Assembly (NCBI GenBank): GCA_902539165.1
Contig: CACBHY010000004.1
Span: 1-64,000 of the forward strand
DNA from: an uncultured Pelagibacteraceae bacterium
Lineage (GTDB): Bacteria > Pseudomonadota > Alphaproteobacteria > Pelagibacterales > Pelagibacteraceae
Direction: 5' to 3'
Length of the DNA: 64,000 bases
Of the stretch, positions 20,169 to 32,075 are shown in pieces; positions within the stretch are counted from its first letter, which is position 1; each line of letters begins with the position of its first letter. The notes beneath the pieces were generated by a model, which saw only the letters and a program-made list of their open reading frames with translations, did no database searches and was not told the origin of the DNA. Made by a program: the position numbers and the translations under genes.

Positions 20169-21105
20169 ACATTTTTGACTTTAGATAATTAATGAATTTT
20201 TTTTCATTTTGAAACTTAGTTTCTACTTTCAAATAATCTATTTTCTTTTGATCTATACTAGATAATTTTACGAAATCTTTTTCTGTGGTTATAATTTTGG
20301 CGTTTTTTTTGTCTGCAATCTGTTTAATATTCTTAATTTCATTTGATGTATAATTGTGATGATCGGGAAATATAAATTCATGGATTACTTTAATTTTATT
20401 TTTTAAAAGAGTTTTTTTAAAGTTTTTAGGATTTCCAATACCAGAAAAAATTATATATTTATTTAATTTGTTTAACTTATACAAATTTTTAACTTTAAAG
20501 TAAGTGGTAAATATTCTTAAATTTTTATTAATTCTTCTAATTTTTTTAATGAATTTTTTTGTGTCTTTGTTCTCGCCTTTCAAAATAACACAGTCGTAAT
20601 TTGATAAACTATTAATTCGTTCCCTTAGTGGTCCCGCTGGTATTAATAAACCATTGCCAATTGTATTATCAGAATCAAAACACACTATTTTAATATCAAA
20701 AGATATATTCCTATCTTGAAGGCCATCATCAAATACAATTACTTTTTTATTTCTTTTTTTAGCTTCGTAAAGAATTTCATCTCTTAATTTTCCACTGATT
20801 AAATCTACTCGATTTTTTAAAATCTTAATTTCATCTATTTGATTTTCATAATATTTTTTTCCTACACAAGTGGAAAATCCTAATGATTTTAAAATTTTAT
20901 AAATTTTGATCGTAGTTGGAGTTTTACCAGTTCCACCTAAATATATATTACCAATACAAATAGATTTAATTTTATATTTATTTTTTCTTTTTTTTAAACG
21001 TAATAAAAAATTATTAATTTCGATAAATATAGTTAACGGTAACAAAAGATAAGAGAAAAAACTTGGATTTTTATAATCCCAAAATTTTGGTTTTCTAAAG
21101 TTCAT
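20155..21105 (-). CDS. lpxK: Tetraacyldisaccharide 4'-kinase
   Basis: 316 residues. N-terminal membrane anchor followed by the Walker-A-like loop IYLGGTGKTPTTIKI (about residues 54-68) characteristic of LpxK, and FDDGLQDRNISFDIKIVCFD with the conserved DDG(L/F)Q motif, then LLIPAGPLRER. It phosphorylates the 4' position of the lipid A disaccharide on the cytoplasmic face. It overlaps waaA by 11 nt and the acyltransferase by 14 nt. Confidence 0.95.
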   Translation of the reverse strand: MNFRKPKFWDYKNPSFFSYLLLPLTIFIEINNFLLRLKKRKNKYKIKSICIGNIYLGGTGKTPTTIKIYKILKSLGFSTCVGKKYYENQIDEIKILKNRVDLISGKLRDEILYEAKKRNKKVIVFDDGLQDRNISFDIKIVCFDSDNTIGNGLLIPAGPLRERINSLSNYDCVILKGENKDTKKFIKKIRRINKNLRIFTTYFKVKNLYKLNKLNKYIIFSGIGNPKNFKKTLLKNKIKVIHEFIFPDHHNYTSNEIKNIKQIADKKNAKIITTEKDFVKLSSIDQKKIDYLKVETKFQNEKKFINYLKSKMYEKY

Positions 21106-22348
21106 TAATTAAATGTTTATTAATCTCCATATAAGTGTTGTTTAAAATTTTATCTCCAACCTTTTTGAGCTTTAATTTTACAACGTTTGAATTATTTTTT
21201 TTCGATAAAAGTTGATTTAATCTTTTAAATAATTGTAATGAATTCTGAATTTTAAATGACACATTTAGTTTTCCTAAGTAATTGTATACTTCTTTAAAAT
21301 TATCCACGTTTGGCCCATGCAAAACATTACAATTGTATCTAGTTGCTTCCAAAGGATTTTGACCTCCATGTTTTATTAAAGATCCTCCCAAAAATACGTT
21401 ATCACACAAGCTATATATAGATTTTGTTTTACCATATGAGTTCATAATATAAATATCTGTATCTTTATGCATTTTATTTTTAGAATTAAATTCATGAATT
21501 TTTAATCCTAAATTGTTTAACTCCTCTTTAATTGAATGGGAACGTTCAATATGTCTTGGCACTATAATAGTTAAAATATTTTTATATTTTTTTTTCAAAA
21601 ACTTATGAACTATGCCACAAAACTTTTCTTCGTTGTAGTGAGTGCTAGATGCACACCAAACTTTTCTTTTTTTAATAAATTTTTTTAATAAGCTTAAATT
21701 AATCAGCTTATCATTTTCAGACTGAGCAAATTTTAGATTACCTAAATATTTTAAATTTTTTACACCTAATTTTTTAAAATAAAATTTTGATATTTTGCTT
21801 GAAGATAAACAAAGATTTATTTTTCCAAAAATATGATTTGAAAAGTTTCGAAATTGTTTCCATCTTTCAAAAGATTTTTTTGTAAGTCTTCCATTTATCA
21901 CAAATATAGGTGTCTTATTTTTCTCTAAATTTATTATCATGTTTGGCCAAATTTCAGAGTCTATAAAAAAGGCAGCAGAAGGTTTCCAAAAATTTAAAAA
22001 TTTTTTTGAATGATAATTTGTATCAATGGGAAAAAATTGATGAACAACTTTTTTGAAATTTAATTTTTCAATTACTTTTGATGAACTTAAAGTATTTGAG
22101 GTTATAAGAATTTTTTTAATACTTTTTTTTTTTTCAAATCTTTCAATTAAAGGGATTACGCTCTGAATTTCACCAACACTTGCACCGTGAAACCATAAAA
22201 GTTTTCCATTTCCCCTATTTTTAGAAAAGAAACAAAGTTTTTCTTTAAATCTTTTTTTATGTTCTTTTTTTTTTATTAATCTTAAAAATAATATCAATGG
22301 AGAAAAAAAAAATACCAAGTTTATTAAAAATCTGTAGATAATTAACAT
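21095..22348 (-). CDS. waaA: 3-deoxy-D-manno-octulosonic acid (Kdo) transferase
   Basis: 417 residues. N-terminal membrane anchor, then WFHGASVGEIQSVIPLIERF (the family's HAxSxGE region), CASSTHYNEEKFCG (STHxxEE) and the donor-site motif FLGGSLIKHGGQNPLEATRY (GG-x-NPLE). GT-B fold glycosyltransferase adding Kdo to lipid IVA. The usual His in 'GGHN' is Gln here. It follows msbA with a 1-nt overlap. Whether one or two Kdo residues are added cannot be seen. Confidence 0.94.
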   Translation of the reverse strand: MLIIYRFLINLVFFFSPLILFLRLIKKKEHKKRFKEKLCFFSKNRGNGKLLWFHGASVGEIQSVIPLIERFEKKKSIKKILITSNTLSSSKVIEKLNFKKVVHQFFPIDTNYHSKKFLNFWKPSAAFFIDSEIWPNMIINLEKNKTPIFVINGRLTKKSFERWKQFRNFSNHIFGKINLCLSSSKISKFYFKKLGVKNLKYLGNLKFAQSENDKLINLSLLKKFIKKRKVWCASSTHYNEEKFCGIVHKFLKKKYKNILTIIVPRHIERSHSIKEELNNLGLKIHEFNSKNKMHKDTDIYIMNSYGKTKSIYSLCDNVFLGGSLIKHGGQNPLEATRYNCNVLHGPNVDNFKEVYNYLGKLNVSFKIQNSLQLFKRLNQLLSKKNNSNVVKLKLKKVGDKILNNTYMEINKHLINEL

Positions 22349-24087
22349 TAAGATTTTTCTATCTGTTTTAGATAAAAATTTTTGTATACTTCTGATGTTT
22401 TTAGAAGCTCCTCGTGCTTACCCTCGCCATTAATTTCCCCTCTATCTACTACGTATATTCTATCAGAGTTCAAAATTGTTGATAATCTATGTGCTATTAC
22501 AATCGTAGTTCTCCCCTTAGTTAAAAAATTTATAGCTTTTTGAATTTTATCTTCTGTTTCTGCATCTAATGATGAAGTAGCCTCATCTAGTAAAATAATT
22601 GAACTTTTTTTAAGTATTGCCCTAGCTATTGAGAGTCTTTGTTTTTCGCCTCCAGATAATCTTACACCATTCTCACCAATCAAGGTCTCGAATTTGTCTG
22701 GAAGCTTTTCAATAAATTCACTTGCAAATGATAAATTTGCAGCATCCTCGATTTCTTTTTGAGAAGCTTCTAAATTTGCATAAGCAATATTATTTTTAAT
22801 TGTATCATCAAATAATGTTGTGTCTTGACTAACCAGTGAAAGGTTTCGTCTTAGAGAATTTATTGAACAACCATATATAGACTGCCCATCGATCCTAATT
22901 TCACCATCATTTACGTCATAAAATCTTGGGATAAGATTTAAAATAGTAGATTTACCTGCTCCACTATGGCCTACTAGGGCTGTCATTTTTTTTCCAGCAA
23001 AATTTAAACTTATAGAATTTAAAATTTTTTTATCAGTTTTCGGATATTTAAAACTAACATTTTTAAATTCTATTGTGCCTGTTTCTAAATCTAAATTTTT
23101 TGCATTAAGTTGTTGACTAATTTCTGGGATATCATCAATGATTGGCAGAACTCGTTTAGCACCCGTGATACCTTGTTGGATTGATATATTTAATGTAGCT
23201 AACGACCTAACTGGTTGATAGGCCAACATCATAGCGGCAAGAAAAGAAAAAAAATTGTTAACTTCAAGTTCATTTTTAGACACTAATTTTGCAGCATAAA
23301 AAATCAAAAAAGCAATCATTATACCTGTTAGAAATTCCATTATAGGAGAGGCTCTCACAAAGACTATTGCAATTTTTTTTGTTGATTCTTTTAAGTTATC
23401 TATAAAATTAAATGCTCTTTCTTGTTCATAATTTTCTTTTTGGAATATTTTAATAATTTTATGATTTTTGAACATTTCAACCAAATATGAGGTTAGGACA
23501 CCAGCTCTATTCATTTGTTGATTTGAAACTTTACTTATCCTTTTTCCAAGAGATTTTGCAGCTATACTAGCTAGAGGAATCATTATTATTGCAATTAAAG
23601 ATAATTTCCAATTTTGATAAAACATAACACTTAAAAGACCAATCAGAGTCAAGGAGTCTTTAAAAAGATTTAAAACAACCGTACTAAGTAAGTTTGTTAT
23701 TAAATGAACGTCGTTGGTTAAATTAGCAATAAATTTACCCGTATGTTTATCGTCAATAGTTTGTGTATCTGCTTTTAATAATGATGAAAAAATATCATTT
23801 TGAATATCTTTTTTTACCTCCTCTGATACACCAATCATAATTACTCTTGCCAAGTATAATGATGCACCTTTTATTGCAAATGCCAAAACGATCAAAGATG
23901 GTATTAATATTATCATTGATTGATTTTGTTCAATAAAAAGCTTTTTAATTGCTGGATCGAGTAAATATGCAACAGAGGACGTACTGCCTGCAAGCAAGAT
24001 TGAAAATAAAAAAGCAATTACAATATTTTTTAAATATTTCTTTGTGTAACTTTTATAAAGTCGTTTGATAATCTGTATTTTATTCAT
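22348..24087 (-). CDS. msbA: Lipid A/phospholipid ABC exporter (MsbA type)
   Basis: 579 residues: a six-helix transmembrane domain (about residues 20-310) fused to an ATPase domain. Walker A GHSGAGKST, Q-loop SQDTTLFD, signature RLSGGEKQRLS, Walker B IILLDEATSSLD and switch His IAHRLST are all present. It flips lipid A-core from the inner to the outer leaflet. The downstream neighbours waaA, lpxK and a lipid A acyltransferase make this substrate more likely than a drug or peptide. ubiA ends 1 bp upstream of the start. Confidence 0.92.
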   Translation of the reverse strand: MNKIQIIKRLYKSYTKKYLKNIVIAFLFSILLAGSTSSVAYLLDPAIKKLFIEQNQSMIILIPSLIVLAFAIKGASLYLARVIMIGVSEEVKKDIQNDIFSSLLKADTQTIDDKHTGKFIANLTNDVHLITNLLSTVVLNLFKDSLTLIGLLSVMFYQNWKLSLIAIIMIPLASIAAKSLGKRISKVSNQQMNRAGVLTSYLVEMFKNHKIIKIFQKENYEQERAFNFIDNLKESTKKIAIVFVRASPIMEFLTGIMIAFLIFYAAKLVSKNELEVNNFFSFLAAMMLAYQPVRSLATLNISIQQGITGAKRVLPIIDDIPEISQQLNAKNLDLETGTIEFKNVSFKYPKTDKKILNSISLNFAGKKMTALVGHSGAGKSTILNLIPRFYDVNDGEIRIDGQSIYGCSINSLRRNLSLVSQDTTLFDDTIKNNIAYANLEASQKEIEDAANLSFASEFIEKLPDKFETLIGENGVRLSGGEKQRLSIARAILKKSSIILLDEATSSLDAETEDKIQKAINFLTKGRTTIVIAHRLSTILNSDRIYVVDRGEINGEGKHEELLKTSEVYKNFYLKQIEKS

Positions 24088-24088
24088 T

Positions 24089-24952
24089 TTAAAACCTACC
24101 TAACAATAATCCAAAAAAGACAATCAAACCTAAATAATTATTTGACTTAAATGTTTTTAAACAACTTGAGGGGTTATCAATATCAAGTTTTTTCAATTGA
24201 AAATAAAACATTTGTATTAGTAGTGTGATAAAAATTAATAAACTAATTTTATTAAATTTCATTAAATATCCAGATATCAACAAACTAAAGGAAAATATTG
24301 AGTAACATGAGAGTAATAGTAAATAAGGTTTATTCTTAAACTTTATTGATGTTGATTTTAATCCTATAATTTCATCGTCTTTTATATCTTGAAATCCATA
24401 AATTGTGTCATATCCCAATGTCCAAAATATGGCCCCGATGTAAAAAACTACTATAACTAGATCAACTTGTCCTTTTACTGCAGTCCATCCAAGAATTAAT
24501 CCATAATTAAAAGTAATTCCTAAAAATAGTTGAGGCCAATAGGTAAACCTTTTCATAAGGGGATAAGTGAACGCCAACGGCATAGATCCTAAAGCTAGGA
24601 TAATTGTAAAATAGTTAAAATTTAATAAAACTAGAAGAGCCAAGAAACAAAGTAAAAGAGAATAAAAAATTCCTAGCTTAATAGATACTTTACCTGACGC
24701 AATTGGACGGTCTTTGGTACGGAATACTTTTGCATCAAATTCTTTATCCAATATATCATTTACAATACATCCAGCCGATCTCATCAATACAGAACCTAAA
24801 AAAAAGAGTAGTAAATAAAAAAAATAAATATTTAAATTTGTTGAAAAATCATAAGCTAAAGTTAAACCCCAAGCACATGGCCAAAATAACAGCATATACC
24901 CAATTGGTTTTTTTAGCCTTGTTAGTTCAATAAATAATTTCACTTGGTTCAT
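24089..24952 (-). CDS. ubiA: 4-hydroxybenzoate polyprenyltransferase
   Basis: 287 residues with about eight membrane helices. The first Asp-rich motif reads NDILDKEFDAKVFRTKDRP (about residues 65-83; NDxxDxxxD plus RTxxRP) and the second YDTIYGFQDIKDD (about 180-192), both diagnostic of UbiA. It attaches the isoprenoid tail to 4-hydroxybenzoate in ubiquinone synthesis, supplying the bc1 and oxidase chain encoded nearby. First gene before msbA on the minus strand; divergent from the DUF2721 gene over 49 bp. Confidence 0.95.
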   Translation of the reverse strand: MNQVKLFIELTRLKKPIGYMLLFWPCAWGLTLAYDFSTNLNIYFFYLLLFFLGSVLMRSAGCIVNDILDKEFDAKVFRTKDRPIASGKVSIKLGIFYSLLLCFLALLVLLNFNYFTIILALGSMPLAFTYPLMKRFTYWPQLFLGITFNYGLILGWTAVKGQVDLVIVVFYIGAIFWTLGYDTIYGFQDIKDDEIIGLKSTSIKFKNKPYLLLLSCYSIFSFSLLISGYLMKFNKISLLIFITLLIQMFYFQLKKLDIDNPSSCLKTFKSNNYLGLIVFFGLLLGRF

Positions 24953-25001
24953 AATTTACTTGTAAATAACAAAGGCTAGATTCATAATCAAATTGATTCG
25001 C

Positions 25002-25403
25002 ATGAATATAGATTACACTGTTACTGCTTTAATGTTTCCAGCTATTCCATTATTAATGGGTGTTTACAGTAATAGATTTCATACATTAAGTGCTCTAATT
25101 AGAAAAATTCATGATGCCCATGTTTTTGAAAAACACACACCGCCCGAATGGAAAGCTCAATTTATCAACTTAAATAAAAGAATAAGCCTTTTAAAATTTT
25201 CAATGGTATTCGCAGCATTTGGCTTTTTATTTAATATGCTGACTGTTTTTGGGCTTTATTTAAGTGAAATTTTTATTGCTAGAATTATTTTTGGATCATG
25301 TTGTTTATCAATGATCGTGTCAATTATTTTTTTTATAATTGAAATTCAAGTTTCAACTAATGCCCTAAAACTTCATATGTCAGATATGGATATATATGAT
25401 TAA
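25002..25403 (+). CDS. DUF2721 family membrane protein
   Basis: 133 residues from the ATG at 25002; an in-frame TTG at 24993 would add only MIR and is less likely. Three hydrophobic segments (about residues 7-22, 66-90, 92-115) separated by a polar loop with LSALIRKIHDAHVFE and QFINLNKRISLLKFSM, a pattern typical of DUF2721 inner-membrane proteins. Function unknown. Monocistronic; its stop is 9 bp from that of the convergent quinone reductase. Confidence 0.75.
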   Translation: MNIDYTVTALMFPAIPLLMGVYSNRFHTLSALIRKIHDAHVFEKHTPPEWKAQFINLNKRISLLKFSMVFAAFGFLFNMLTVFGLYLSEIFIARIIFGSCCLSMIVSIIFFIIEIQVSTNALKLHMSDMDIYD

Positions 25404-25412
25404 AATGTCTAT

Positions 25413-26384
25413 TTAAGGTTTTATAACTGCTGGACCAGTGAGCAGTCTTCCTTCTAGATCTTCATGAGCCTTTTTAACTTCATCAAGAGAATATTTTTTT
25501 GAAATTTCTATTTTGAATTTACCAGACAAAACAGCATCAAAAACTTTTTTTGCCGACTCTAACAGTTCTTCTCTTTCAACAGTGTAATGAGCAATAGAAG
25601 GACGCGTAAAAAATAAACCTTTTGCATTAATATGTTTTTTTACGTCAATAGTGTCAACATAACCTGATGCATTTCCAAAGGCTACCATCATCCCTCTAAT
25701 CTTAAGTACTTCAATTGAACCCTCAAAAGTTTTTAAACCTACACCATCATAAACAACATCAATTCCGTTTTTTCCAACAATCTTTTCTACTTCTTCAACG
25801 AAGTTTTTTTCAGTGTAATTAATTACATGATGACAACCATTTTTTTTTGCAACTTCCTCCTTCTCTTTTGAACCAACTGTACCTATAATTTCTGCACCAA
25901 TTGAATTGGCCCAAGGACATAAAATTTGTCCTAGAGCTCCAGCTGCTGCATGGTAAAGAATTTTGTCACCTTTTTTTAAGGGATACGCTCGATGTAATAG
26001 ATATTCTGCTGTCATTCCTTTTAATGTAACACATGAAGCAACCTCATCTGATACTCCATCTGGTACTGGAACAAGTTTATTTTCAGGCATAATATGTTTT
26101 TCTGAGTAGGCACCAATAGGCATTGACGCGTGAGAAACTCTATCCCCAACTTTAAATAATGTAACATCAGATCCCACTTCTTCAATTACCCCACATGCTT
26201 CAAGACCGATCCCGCTTGGAAGTGGAATAGGGTAGAGACCTGTTCGGTGATAAGTATCTATATAATTTATCCCAATGGACAAATTTTTAATCAAAACTTC
26301 GTTTGATTTAGGTTTTCCAATTTCAATGTTTTCTATTTTTAATACCTCTGGACTTCCAAATTTTTCTATTTTTACAGCTTTCAT
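25413..26384 (-). CDS. NADPH:quinone reductase-like medium-chain dehydrogenase
   Basis: 323 residues, zinc-free quinone oxidoreductase type of the MDR family. N-terminal GroES-like domain (MKAVKIEKFGSPEVLKIENI ... GIGLEACGVIEEVGSDVTLFKVGDRV), a Rossmann cofactor site around YHAAAGALGQILCPWA (about residues 146-161), and VYDGVGLKTFEGSIEVLK. No catalytic or structural zinc Cys cluster is visible. It probably reduces quinones or reactive enones. Third gene of a tight unit after the dehalogenase-like and pirin genes (adjacent to pirin with no gap). Confidence 0.88.
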   Translation of the reverse strand: MKAVKIEKFGSPEVLKIENIEIGKPKSNEVLIKNLSIGINYIDTYHRTGLYPIPLPSGIGLEACGVIEEVGSDVTLFKVGDRVSHASMPIGAYSEKHIMPENKLVPVPDGVSDEVASCVTLKGMTAEYLLHRAYPLKKGDKILYHAAAGALGQILCPWANSIGAEIIGTVGSKEKEEVAKKNGCHHVINYTEKNFVEEVEKIVGKNGIDVVYDGVGLKTFEGSIEVLKIRGMMVAFGNASGYVDTIDVKKHINAKGLFFTRPSIAHYTVEREELLESAKKVFDAVLSGKFKIEISKKYSLDEVKKAHEDLEGRLLTGPAVIKP

Positions 26385-27221
26385 CTATTTTACAAATGTA
26401 TCATTATGATAATCTTGAACTGCTTGCAAGATTTCAGCTTTAGTATTCATTACAAAAGGCCCACCTCTTGCAATTTCTTCATTAATTGGTTTTCCCGAAA
26501 TTAGTAAAAATTTAGCATTTGATTGAGCTTCTACATTCAAATCTTCACCTCTTGTTAACAGTATTAAAGTACTATCTTTCACATTATCGTGTTTATTTTT
26601 ACCAATTTTTATTTCACCATTCACTAAGTAAATAAAAGTATTATGAGTTGATGGTAGTTTAAAATTAAATTCTTTATCTTTATTTAATTCAACATCAAAA
26701 TAAACTGGCTCCACGTTATGACCTTTAACAGGTCCTTCAGCATTTTCAAATTTACCAGCTATGACTTTAACTTGTTTATCCTTATCTTTATGAATACTCA
26801 TTTTCTCTGCATCAATATAAATATATTCAGGCTTGCTCATCTTCAATTTGGCAGGCATGTTCACCCATAATTGAAAACCATGAAGTTTACCTTCTTTCAT
26901 TGCTGGCATTTCAGAATGAATTATTCCACTACCAGTTTTCATCCACTGAACATCTCCTGCTGTCATCCTGCCTTCTCCACCAGTGCTATCTTTATGCTTA
27001 AAGTCTCCAGCTAACATATAAGTCACTGTTTCAATTCCTCGATGTGGATGGGGTGGAAAACCTGCGATGTAATCCTCACTATTCTCTGATCCAAACTCAT
27101 CTAACATTAAAAATGGATCAAAATAACTTGGTTCTACTCCAATACTTCTTTTTAATTTAACTCCTGCACCGTCAGATGTAGCGATAGGTTCAATAATTTT
27201 ACTGATTTCGATGTTCTTCAT
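26385..27221 (-). CDS. Pirin family protein
   Basis: 278 residues. The N-terminal cupin shows the metal ligands in GFPPHPHRGIETVTYMLAGD (three His plus a later Glu/His region in GSGIIHSEMP), and MTAGDVQWMKTGSGI is the classic pirin signature. A second cupin-like domain follows. Bacterial pirins are non-heme iron proteins, some with quercetinase activity and some regulating metabolism; which applies is not visible. Between the dehalogenase gene (20 bp) and the quinone reductase (0 bp), suggesting a shared redox or detoxification task. Confidence 0.93.
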   Translation of the reverse strand: MKNIEISKIIEPIATSDGAGVKLKRSIGVEPSYFDPFLMLDEFGSENSEDYIAGFPPHPHRGIETVTYMLAGDFKHKDSTGGEGRMTAGDVQWMKTGSGIIHSEMPAMKEGKLHGFQLWVNMPAKLKMSKPEYIYIDAEKMSIHKDKDKQVKVIAGKFENAEGPVKGHNVEPVYFDVELNKDKEFNFKLPSTHNTFIYLVNGEIKIGKNKHDNVKDSTLILLTRGEDLNVEAQSNAKFLLISGKPINEEIARGGPFVMNTKAEILQAVQDYHNDTFVK

Positions 27222-27241
27222 TTAAAACATATAAGAATTTA

Positions 27242-27904
27242 TTAGAGTATATCAAGTAACTCTCCAAGTTGTTTAATTTGATGCCTAGGTGAATAGTCAA
27301 GTTTATCAAAAATATTATTATTTCTATTTACCCAAATAGAATTATATCCATAATTTCCTCCACCTGATACATCCCATGTGTTTGCACTAAGAAAACAAAC
27401 TTCATTTTTTTGAATTTGATATTTTTTTATCGGCATATCATAAACTTTAGAGTCTGGTTTATAAATTCCAACTTGTTCTACTGAAAAAAGATCATCAAAC
27501 AAATTTTCTAAATTATTACTTTTAACTAATTCGTCTAAAAGAGAGGGAGTTCCATTTGAAAGAATAGCTAGTTTAAAATTTTTTTCTTTAAGTTTTATTA
27601 AAACTTCATGTACTTCTTTATAAGGGGAAAGGGTTTTATAAAGATTCAATAGTTCATTTTTCATCGTAGGATCTATTTTGTAAGTTTTCATAGATTTATC
27701 CAAACTATCTTCCGTAATTTGCCAAAAATCTTTGTGCCTTTTCATTAAACTTCTAAGCCAAGTATATTCTAGCTGTATTGTTCGCCAAAAGTTTGCAAAG
27801 CCTTCCCATTTATCACCAATTTTATCTTTACATTTTTCTGCAGCCGAATTGACATCAAACAGAGTACCGTATGCATCAAAAATTATTGCTTTAATATTTT
27901 TCAT
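27242..27904 (-). CDS. Type II haloacid dehalogenase-like HAD hydrolase
   Basis: 220 residues. HAD motif I IIFDAYGTLFDV (nucleophile Asp about residue 10) with the Y-G-T-L-F-D typical of L-2-haloacid dehalogenases, motif II AILSNGTPSLL, Lys in YKPDSKVYDMP, and the family's SANTWDVSGGGNYGYNSIWVNR region. It could hydrolyse 2-haloacids from marine organohalogens, or a phosphate ester. First gene of the unit with pirin and quinone reductase; 16 bp from the divergent rsmE. Confidence 0.85.
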   Translation of the reverse strand: MKNIKAIIFDAYGTLFDVNSAAEKCKDKIGDKWEGFANFWRTIQLEYTWLRSLMKRHKDFWQITEDSLDKSMKTYKIDPTMKNELLNLYKTLSPYKEVHEVLIKLKEKNFKLAILSNGTPSLLDELVKSNNLENLFDDLFSVEQVGIYKPDSKVYDMPIKKYQIQKNEVCFLSANTWDVSGGGNYGYNSIWVNRNNNIFDKLDYSPRHQIKQLGELLDIL

Positions 27905-27920
27905 AAACTAATTTATTAAT

Positions 27921-28622
27921 ATGAGTAACATTAGATTATTTTTTCCAAAAAGTTTATCTATTAATTTTTCAGACAAGCTGGATAAGTCACAATCTCATTA
28001 TGTTTCAAAAGTTATGAGAATTAAAGAGAACGAAGTTTTTTCTTTATTTAATAATAGTGGAGAATGGCAGGCAAAAATTTTAGCTATTTCAAAAAACTTA
28101 GTTGAATTTAAAATTACCAAACAATTAAGAAAAGTAGAAAACTCTAAAGAACTTTGGTTAGCTTTTTCTCCTATTAAATCTAATTACTTTAATTTTATGA
28201 TTCAAAAAGCAACTGAACTAGGGATTACAAAATTCTTACCTATTATATTTGACCGAACAATGGTTAGAAAAATAAACAAAGAAAGATTAGAAAAAGTTAT
28301 AATAGAAGCAGCTGAACAATCGAATAGAATTCAAATTCCAAAGATTGATCAACCACAAAATCTTAATAGTTTTTTAAATAAGAACGATGTTGATTTGATT
28401 TTCACAGATCTTAATTCAAATAACAATAAGTTAGATCTTAAAAAACTTAGTAGTAAACCAACTTGCATCGTGGTAGGTCCAGAAGGAGACTTTACTGAGC
28501 TTGAAAGAGAAGAGATTCTCTCTTACAAAGGTGTTCAAGCCATAAAAATTAATGAAAATATCCTTAGATCTGAAACTGCAGTTATTTCTGCCATATCGAT
28601 CATAAATTACGCTATTAATTGA
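27921..28622 (+). CDS. rsmE: 16S rRNA (uracil1498-N3)-methyltransferase RsmE
   Basis: 233 residues. N-terminal PUA-like region with SHYVSKVMRIKENEVFSLFN, then the SPOUT knot domain: KATELGITKFLPIIFDRT, VVGPEGDFTELEREEI (GPEG-F type) and NENILRSETAVISA (LR-x-ETA). It methylates U1498 at the 30S decoding region. Single gene before the cox operon, which starts 59 bp downstream, so it may be read through into it. Confidence 0.94.
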   Translation: MSNIRLFFPKSLSINFSDKLDKSQSHYVSKVMRIKENEVFSLFNNSGEWQAKILAISKNLVEFKITKQLRKVENSKELWLAFSPIKSNYFNFMIQKATELGITKFLPIIFDRTMVRKINKERLEKVIIEAAEQSNRIQIPKIDQPQNLNSFLNKNDVDLIFTDLNSNNNKLDLKKLSSKPTCIVVGPEGDFTELEREEILSYKGVQAIKINENILRSETAVISAISIINYAIN

Positions 28623-28681
28623 TATTTTGTCGCGAAAACTAAAGTGTAATTTTTTTAAAGACAATCTATATAGTGATTAAA

Positions 28682-31131
<2,450 letters not shown>

Positions 31132-31163
31132 GTATTAATTTAGATTTTTTAAACACAAAACTA

Positions 31164-32075
31164 ATGATCAAGTCTAAATTAAAAAACAGAAATTTAAGTC
31201 AGGAAGACGTATTTAATTTATCTGAATTATTTAAACTAATGAAGCCAAGAGTGATGTCATTAGTTATATTTACTTGTGCTGTAGGCTTATTGATGGCACC
31301 AAATATTATTCCAACTAAGGACGCAATCATTGGTATTATTTTAGTTTCAATAGGTGCAGGAGCAGCAGGTGCACTTAATATGTGGTACGAATCTGATTTA
31401 GATGCACTTATGTCTAGGACTTGTTTGAGGCCAATACCAACCGGAAAAGTAAATAAAAATCAGGCATTAGTATTTGGTATTACGTTATCAATATTTTCTG
31501 TAATAGCATTAGACTATTTTGCTAACAGAATATCTGCTGGCTTATTGTTGTCTACAATCTTGTTCTATGTTTTCGTCTATACAATTTGGCTGAAGAGAAA
31601 AACTCCACAAAATATAGTAATTGGAGGTGCTGCCGGCGCTTTGCCACCAGTAATTGGTTGGACCATTGCCACTAATTCACTTTCATTAGAGCCGATAACA
31701 TTTTTCCTAATAATTTTTTTTTGGACCCCATCCCATTTCTGGGCTTTAAGCTTATACAAATCTGATGATTACAAAAGAGCAAAAATTCCAATGCTTCCTT
31801 TAACTAACGGAATAGAAAGCACAAAATTAAATATATTTATTTATTCAATGCTGATGTTACCAGTCATTATCTTGCCTTACGCTATCGGCTTTGTTAGTTT
31901 AGTTTTTTTAGTACCTTCTTTAATTTTAACATTTTACTATAACTATCTATGTTTTGAACTTTACAAATTTAAGAAAAACAAATTTGATTTGAAAAAAGCA
32001 AAAACTATTTTTGGATATTCAATTTTATATTTATTTTTAATATTTGTTCTTTTTTTGATTGATAAAATTTTATGA
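31164..32075 (+). CDS. ctaB: Heme o synthase (protoheme IX farnesyltransferase)
   Basis: 303 residues, UbiA-superfamily membrane protein with about eight or nine helices. Motifs: NMWYESDLDALMSRTCLRPI (Asp-rich site plus RT-x-x-RP) and the second YKSDDYKRAKIPMLPLTNGI. It farnesylates heme b to heme o, the precursor of the heme a used by the oxidase. Position directly after ctaD and overlap with the next small gene (ATGA, 32072-32075) place it in the cox operon. Confidence 0.96.
   Translation: MIKSKLKNRNLSQEDVFNLSELFKLMKPRVMSLVIFTCAVGLLMAPNIIPTKDAIIGIILVSIGAGAAGALNMWYESDLDALMSRTCLRPIPTGKVNKNQALVFGITLSIFSVIALDYFANRISAGLLLSTILFYVFVYTIWLKRKTPQNIVIGGAAGALPPVIGWTIATNSLSLEPITFFLIIFFWTPSHFWALSLYKSDDYKRAKIPMLPLTNGIESTKLNIFIYSMLMLPVIILPYAIGFVSLVFLVPSLILTFYYNYLCFELYKFKKNKFDLKKAKTIFGYSILYLFLIFVLFLIDKIL

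Noticed and set aside
22348-24087. MsbA-like gene as a multidrug or bacteriocin exporter
   Set aside because: It is embedded with waaA, lpxK and a lipid A acyltransferase, so lipid A export is the simplest reading.
28623-28681. Possible cox promoter with TATATA and a 'CGAAAAC ... AGACAAT' pattern also seen before petA (59230-59250)
   Set aside because: The shared words are short and unequally spaced in AT-rich DNA; not enough to claim a common operator.
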